Virus record (IMG/VR): IMGVR_UViG_3300033155_000086
Coordinates: 1 to 24,428 of that record
DNA: 24,428 bases
Direction: 5' to 3' (one strand)
DNA from: a virus
The translations under genes were made by a program, and so were the position numbers. This document shows positions 22,472 through 24,428 of this stretch, piece by piece. Below the pieces are notes generated by a model that was given only the letters and a program-made list of their open reading frames with translations, ran no database searches and was not told where the DNA came from. Every line of letters begins with the position of its first letter. Position 1 is the stretch's first letter.

Positions 22472-23143
22472 ATGGCAATAGGCGCAATAATAGGTGGCGT
22501 AGCTCAAATCGCTGGAGGAATAATTGGTGGTGGTAAAGCTAGAAGAGCCGCTAGAAGAGCTAGAAAAAAGCTTAAACAAATGAACGCTAAGATGGCTCAA
22601 CTAGAAGCTAATAGGCAGGAAATTATAAATCCTTATGAAGGAGCTGAAAACTTAAGTGACATGATGAGTAACCCTATGGCTAACTTAGGTGTTGCTACAC
22701 AAGCTACTGAAATGCAAATAGAACAAACAGATCAAGCTTTAGCAAATACTTTAGATACGTTAAGACAAACTGGTGGTGGCGCAGGTAGCGCTACTGCATT
22801 AGCTCAAGCTGCTTTACAGTCTAAGCAAAACGTTGCAGCTGGAATAGAACAACAAGAAAAAGCTAACGAAGACAAAAGAGCTGCTGGCGAGCAAAGACTA
22901 CAAGATGCTAAGATAGCTGAAGAAAAAAGAATGCAAAACTTAGATGCTGCTGGAAAACAATTTGTATTTGGTCAAAGAGAACAAAGAGAAATGGGTCAGT
23001 TAAATAGATTACAGGGCCAAATAGATAACATGCAAGGTGTACAAGCTCAAGCTAGTGCTGATCAAACAAGGGCTTTAACAGGAGCAATAAGTGGTATAGC
23101 TTCTGTAGCCGGATCTGCTTTTGGTGGTAACAGTGGTTCATAA
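22472..23143 (+). CDS. probable internal virion (ejection) protein
   Basis: The 223-residue protein has a glycine-zipper N-terminus (MAIGAIIGGVAQIAGGIIGG) followed by a strongly basic helix (KARRAARRARKKLKQM). A long Gln/Ala/Glu coiled coil (residues about 70-195) and a second Gly/Ala-rich hydrophobic end (ALTGAISGIASVAGSAFGG) follow. Two membrane-active glycine-rich ends around a helical rod, encoded right after the nozzle genes, are typical of podovirus proteins packed in the capsid and ejected to form a conduit across the host envelope (T7 gp14-16 or P22 gp7/16/20 style). No signal peptide is needed for that route. The family is not identified. The start has an A-rich leader. Confidence 0.7.
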   Translation: MAIGAIIGGVAQIAGGIIGGGKARRAARRARKKLKQMNAKMAQLEANRQEIINPYEGAENLSDMMSNPMANLGVATQATEMQIEQTDQALANTLDTLRQTGGGAGSATALAQAALQSKQNVAAGIEQQEKANEDKRAAGEQRLQDAKIAEEKRMQNLDAAGKQFVFGQREQREMGQLNRLQGQIDNMQGVQAQASADQTRALTGAISGIASVAGSAFGGNSGS

Positions 23144-23155
23144 TAGATAAATAAC

Positions 23156-24247
23156 ATGGAAAACAAAAATATTCAAATAAATCTTCTAATACAACAAGTA
23201 TTACAAAGCGATAGCATGGCTTATATTCCAGGTTACATATCTTCTGACGTTGATATTGAGTTTAGAATATTAGATAGAGCTTATCAAGATACTGGAAAAT
23301 ATTACGCTAGACTAAAAACAGCTATACAACAAAACAAATGTGGTGATTGTATTGATGTAAACGAGCAAATAAACATACTTGAAAGAGCTCCTGAAGTTTC
23401 TTTAGAGTTTCTTAAAAATGTAATGAGTGAGTTAAGTGTTACTGAAACTGGAAATTATGATCCTAATAATTACTATGGGTTTATGATTGCTAATGCTATT
23501 ATGACTGAAAAACCTGGATTTTCTAGAACTGATGGCTACATGGTATCATTAGATTTATTACAAAACGGTAATCAAGAATTAATGTTTGATGGTCCTTTAT
23601 TTGAAAAACCTTTAATTATAAACAGTTCTGCTTTATCTACATTGCTAGATTCTGATACGTCTATGGTTGTAGAAACGCCAGATATAGACGCTAGTATGTC
23701 TGAATTGTTAGTTCAATCACAATTGTTTTCTCCTGATATGGTAGGTGAAAACGGTAAGTTGTCAGCTGGCGCTAAAATATCAGAAGAGTTTGCTGTAAAA
23801 TTTAATGGTGAACTTGATTATGAAATAATAGATATTGGTGGTGGTAAAGGTAGAAACGTATTAAGATATGATATGGATAAAATTGAAAAAAAATTAAATC
23901 CATTTATAAATGCTGAAGTTGCAGGTATGTTATCAGCTGAGCAAGAAGCTATTGCTGCTTGGAACGTTTACTTATCTAAAGGAACTAGCGTAGAAGAAGA
24001 TGCTCAGATGGTGCAAAACGCTAACGCTGCTGAAAGTTCATGGATATATGAAACTGATTTACCATTGTATCAAGATAAAAAAGAAAGATTTGCTTATAAA
24101 TATAAAGAGTATTTTATCAACAATTATTTAAAACAATTTTTAACAAACAAACTACCTAGTGTAGAAGAAGACGCGGCGGTTTTTGATTTAGAAGAAGCAA
24201 GAAAAGCTAAAGCGGATAAGTTTATGGAAGCTAACCAACAAAATTAA
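23156..24247 (+). CDS. hypothetical virion protein
   Basis: The 363-residue protein starts MENKNIQINLLIQQVLQSDS, with a helical N-terminal half that includes a CGDC pair (residues about 62-65) and LEFLKNVMSELSVTETGNYD. A middle region with repeated Leu-rich segments (LIINSSALSTLLDSD, MSELLVQSQLFSPDMVGENG) follows. A more globular part (EFAVKFNGELDYEIIDIGGG, RNVLRYDMDKIEKKLNPFIN) leads to an acidic/Lys helical end. I recognise no enzymatic motif. It sits between the probable ejection protein and the last, truncated gene, so it is probably part of the internal virion or tail-tip set. Assignment rests on context only. Confidence 0.55.
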   Translation: MENKNIQINLLIQQVLQSDSMAYIPGYISSDVDIEFRILDRAYQDTGKYYARLKTAIQQNKCGDCIDVNEQINILERAPEVSLEFLKNVMSELSVTETGNYDPNNYYGFMIANAIMTEKPGFSRTDGYMVSLDLLQNGNQELMFDGPLFEKPLIINSSALSTLLDSDTSMVVETPDIDASMSELLVQSQLFSPDMVGENGKLSAGAKISEEFAVKFNGELDYEIIDIGGGKGRNVLRYDMDKIEKKLNPFINAEVAGMLSAEQEAIAAWNVYLSKGTSVEEDAQMVQNANAAESSWIYETDLPLYQDKKERFAYKYKEYFINNYLKQFLTNKLPSVEEDAAVFDLEEARKAKADKFMEANQQN

Positions 24248-24252
24248 ATTAA

Positions 24253-24428
24253 ATGACAAAAGAAGAATATATAAGAAGTCTAGTTGATCAAAACATTCCT
24301 GGTGATAAAATGTTTGAACTAGTTAGACAATGGGAAATAGATAATCCTCAGACTGAAGAAGTTGTTGAAGAAGTTGTAGAAGAGGGAAAGCAAAACGATT
24401 CACAACCAGAAGGTGCGGATGTGGATCA
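24253..24428 (+). CDS. start of a further gene, probably a large virion protein (3' truncated by window end)
   Basis: The window ends inside this gene after 58 residues. The visible N-terminus (MTKEEYIRSLVDQNIPGDKM, then FELVRQWEIDNPQTEEVVEE) is a short helical header followed by an acidic, Glu/Val-rich linker. In related marine phages, from memory, such headers introduce very long internal or tail-associated proteins, so a large ejection or tail enzyme may follow, but none of that body is visible. The leader is a short AAATT-type sequence with no Shine-Dalgarno box. Confidence 0.6.
   Translation, partial: MTKEEYIRSLVDQNIPGDKMFELVRQWEIDNPQTEEVVEEVVEEGKQNDSQPEGADVD

Overview
The window looks like the late (virion-assembly) half of a tailed-phage genome, most likely a podovirus-like phage of a marine or aquatic Bacteroidetes host. 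Every supported gene is on the + strand. Genes are packed tightly, with ATGA or TAATG overlaps. The sequence is strongly AT-rich, and starts are preceded by A/T-only leaders with almost no Shine-Dalgarno-like purine boxes, as in Bacteroidetes and their phages. The gene set matches my memory of uncultured marine phage genomes and is reminiscent of crAss-like podoviruses; that affiliation is inference. The standard genetic code fits, with TAA as the main stop.

Region 1 (1-4562) is an accessory/late block: a GroES-like co-chaperonin, a possible winged-helix protein, and then about ten very small lysine-rich proteins. Many of these carry Ser-Pro-Leu or Ser-Pro-Phe near the N-terminus, and three begin with the same MAFK header. 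A probable capsid-decoration protein, a mini HEXXH metallopeptidase and a GTA-type holin follow. Region 2 (4573-6498) holds a glycine-rich structural protein, a coiled-coil protein, a small beta protein, a second possible GroES-fold protein and a helical protein directly before the terminase. Region 3 (6498-13812) is the packaging and head core: large terminase, portal, acidic scaffold-like protein and major capsid protein, ended by a strong hairpin terminator. Region 4 (13895-24428) holds head-tail connector candidates, two large nozzle/muzzle-like tail proteins, a glycine-zipper probable ejection protein, another probable virion protein and the start of a further gene.

The genes fit one programme. 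Terminase and portal package DNA into a shell made by scaffold and capsid protein. Ring and nozzle proteins form a short tail. The internal proteins would be ejected, and holin plus a putative peptidase would lyse the cell. No tape-measure, tube or sheath protein is visible.

Two genes that should each be one protein are split by a +1 frame change: the capsid gene near 13405-13440 and the connector gene near 15771. Each lies at a short homopolymer, so sequencing error, mutation and programmed +1 frameshifting all need testing. Other points of interest are the SPL/SPF mini-protein cluster, SP6-like promoter candidates placed 41-48 nt before start codons, a hairpin with a GNRA-type loop, and a scaffold gene whose codon use differs in patches from its neighbours. 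No tRNA, CRISPR array, IS element or integrase was seen.
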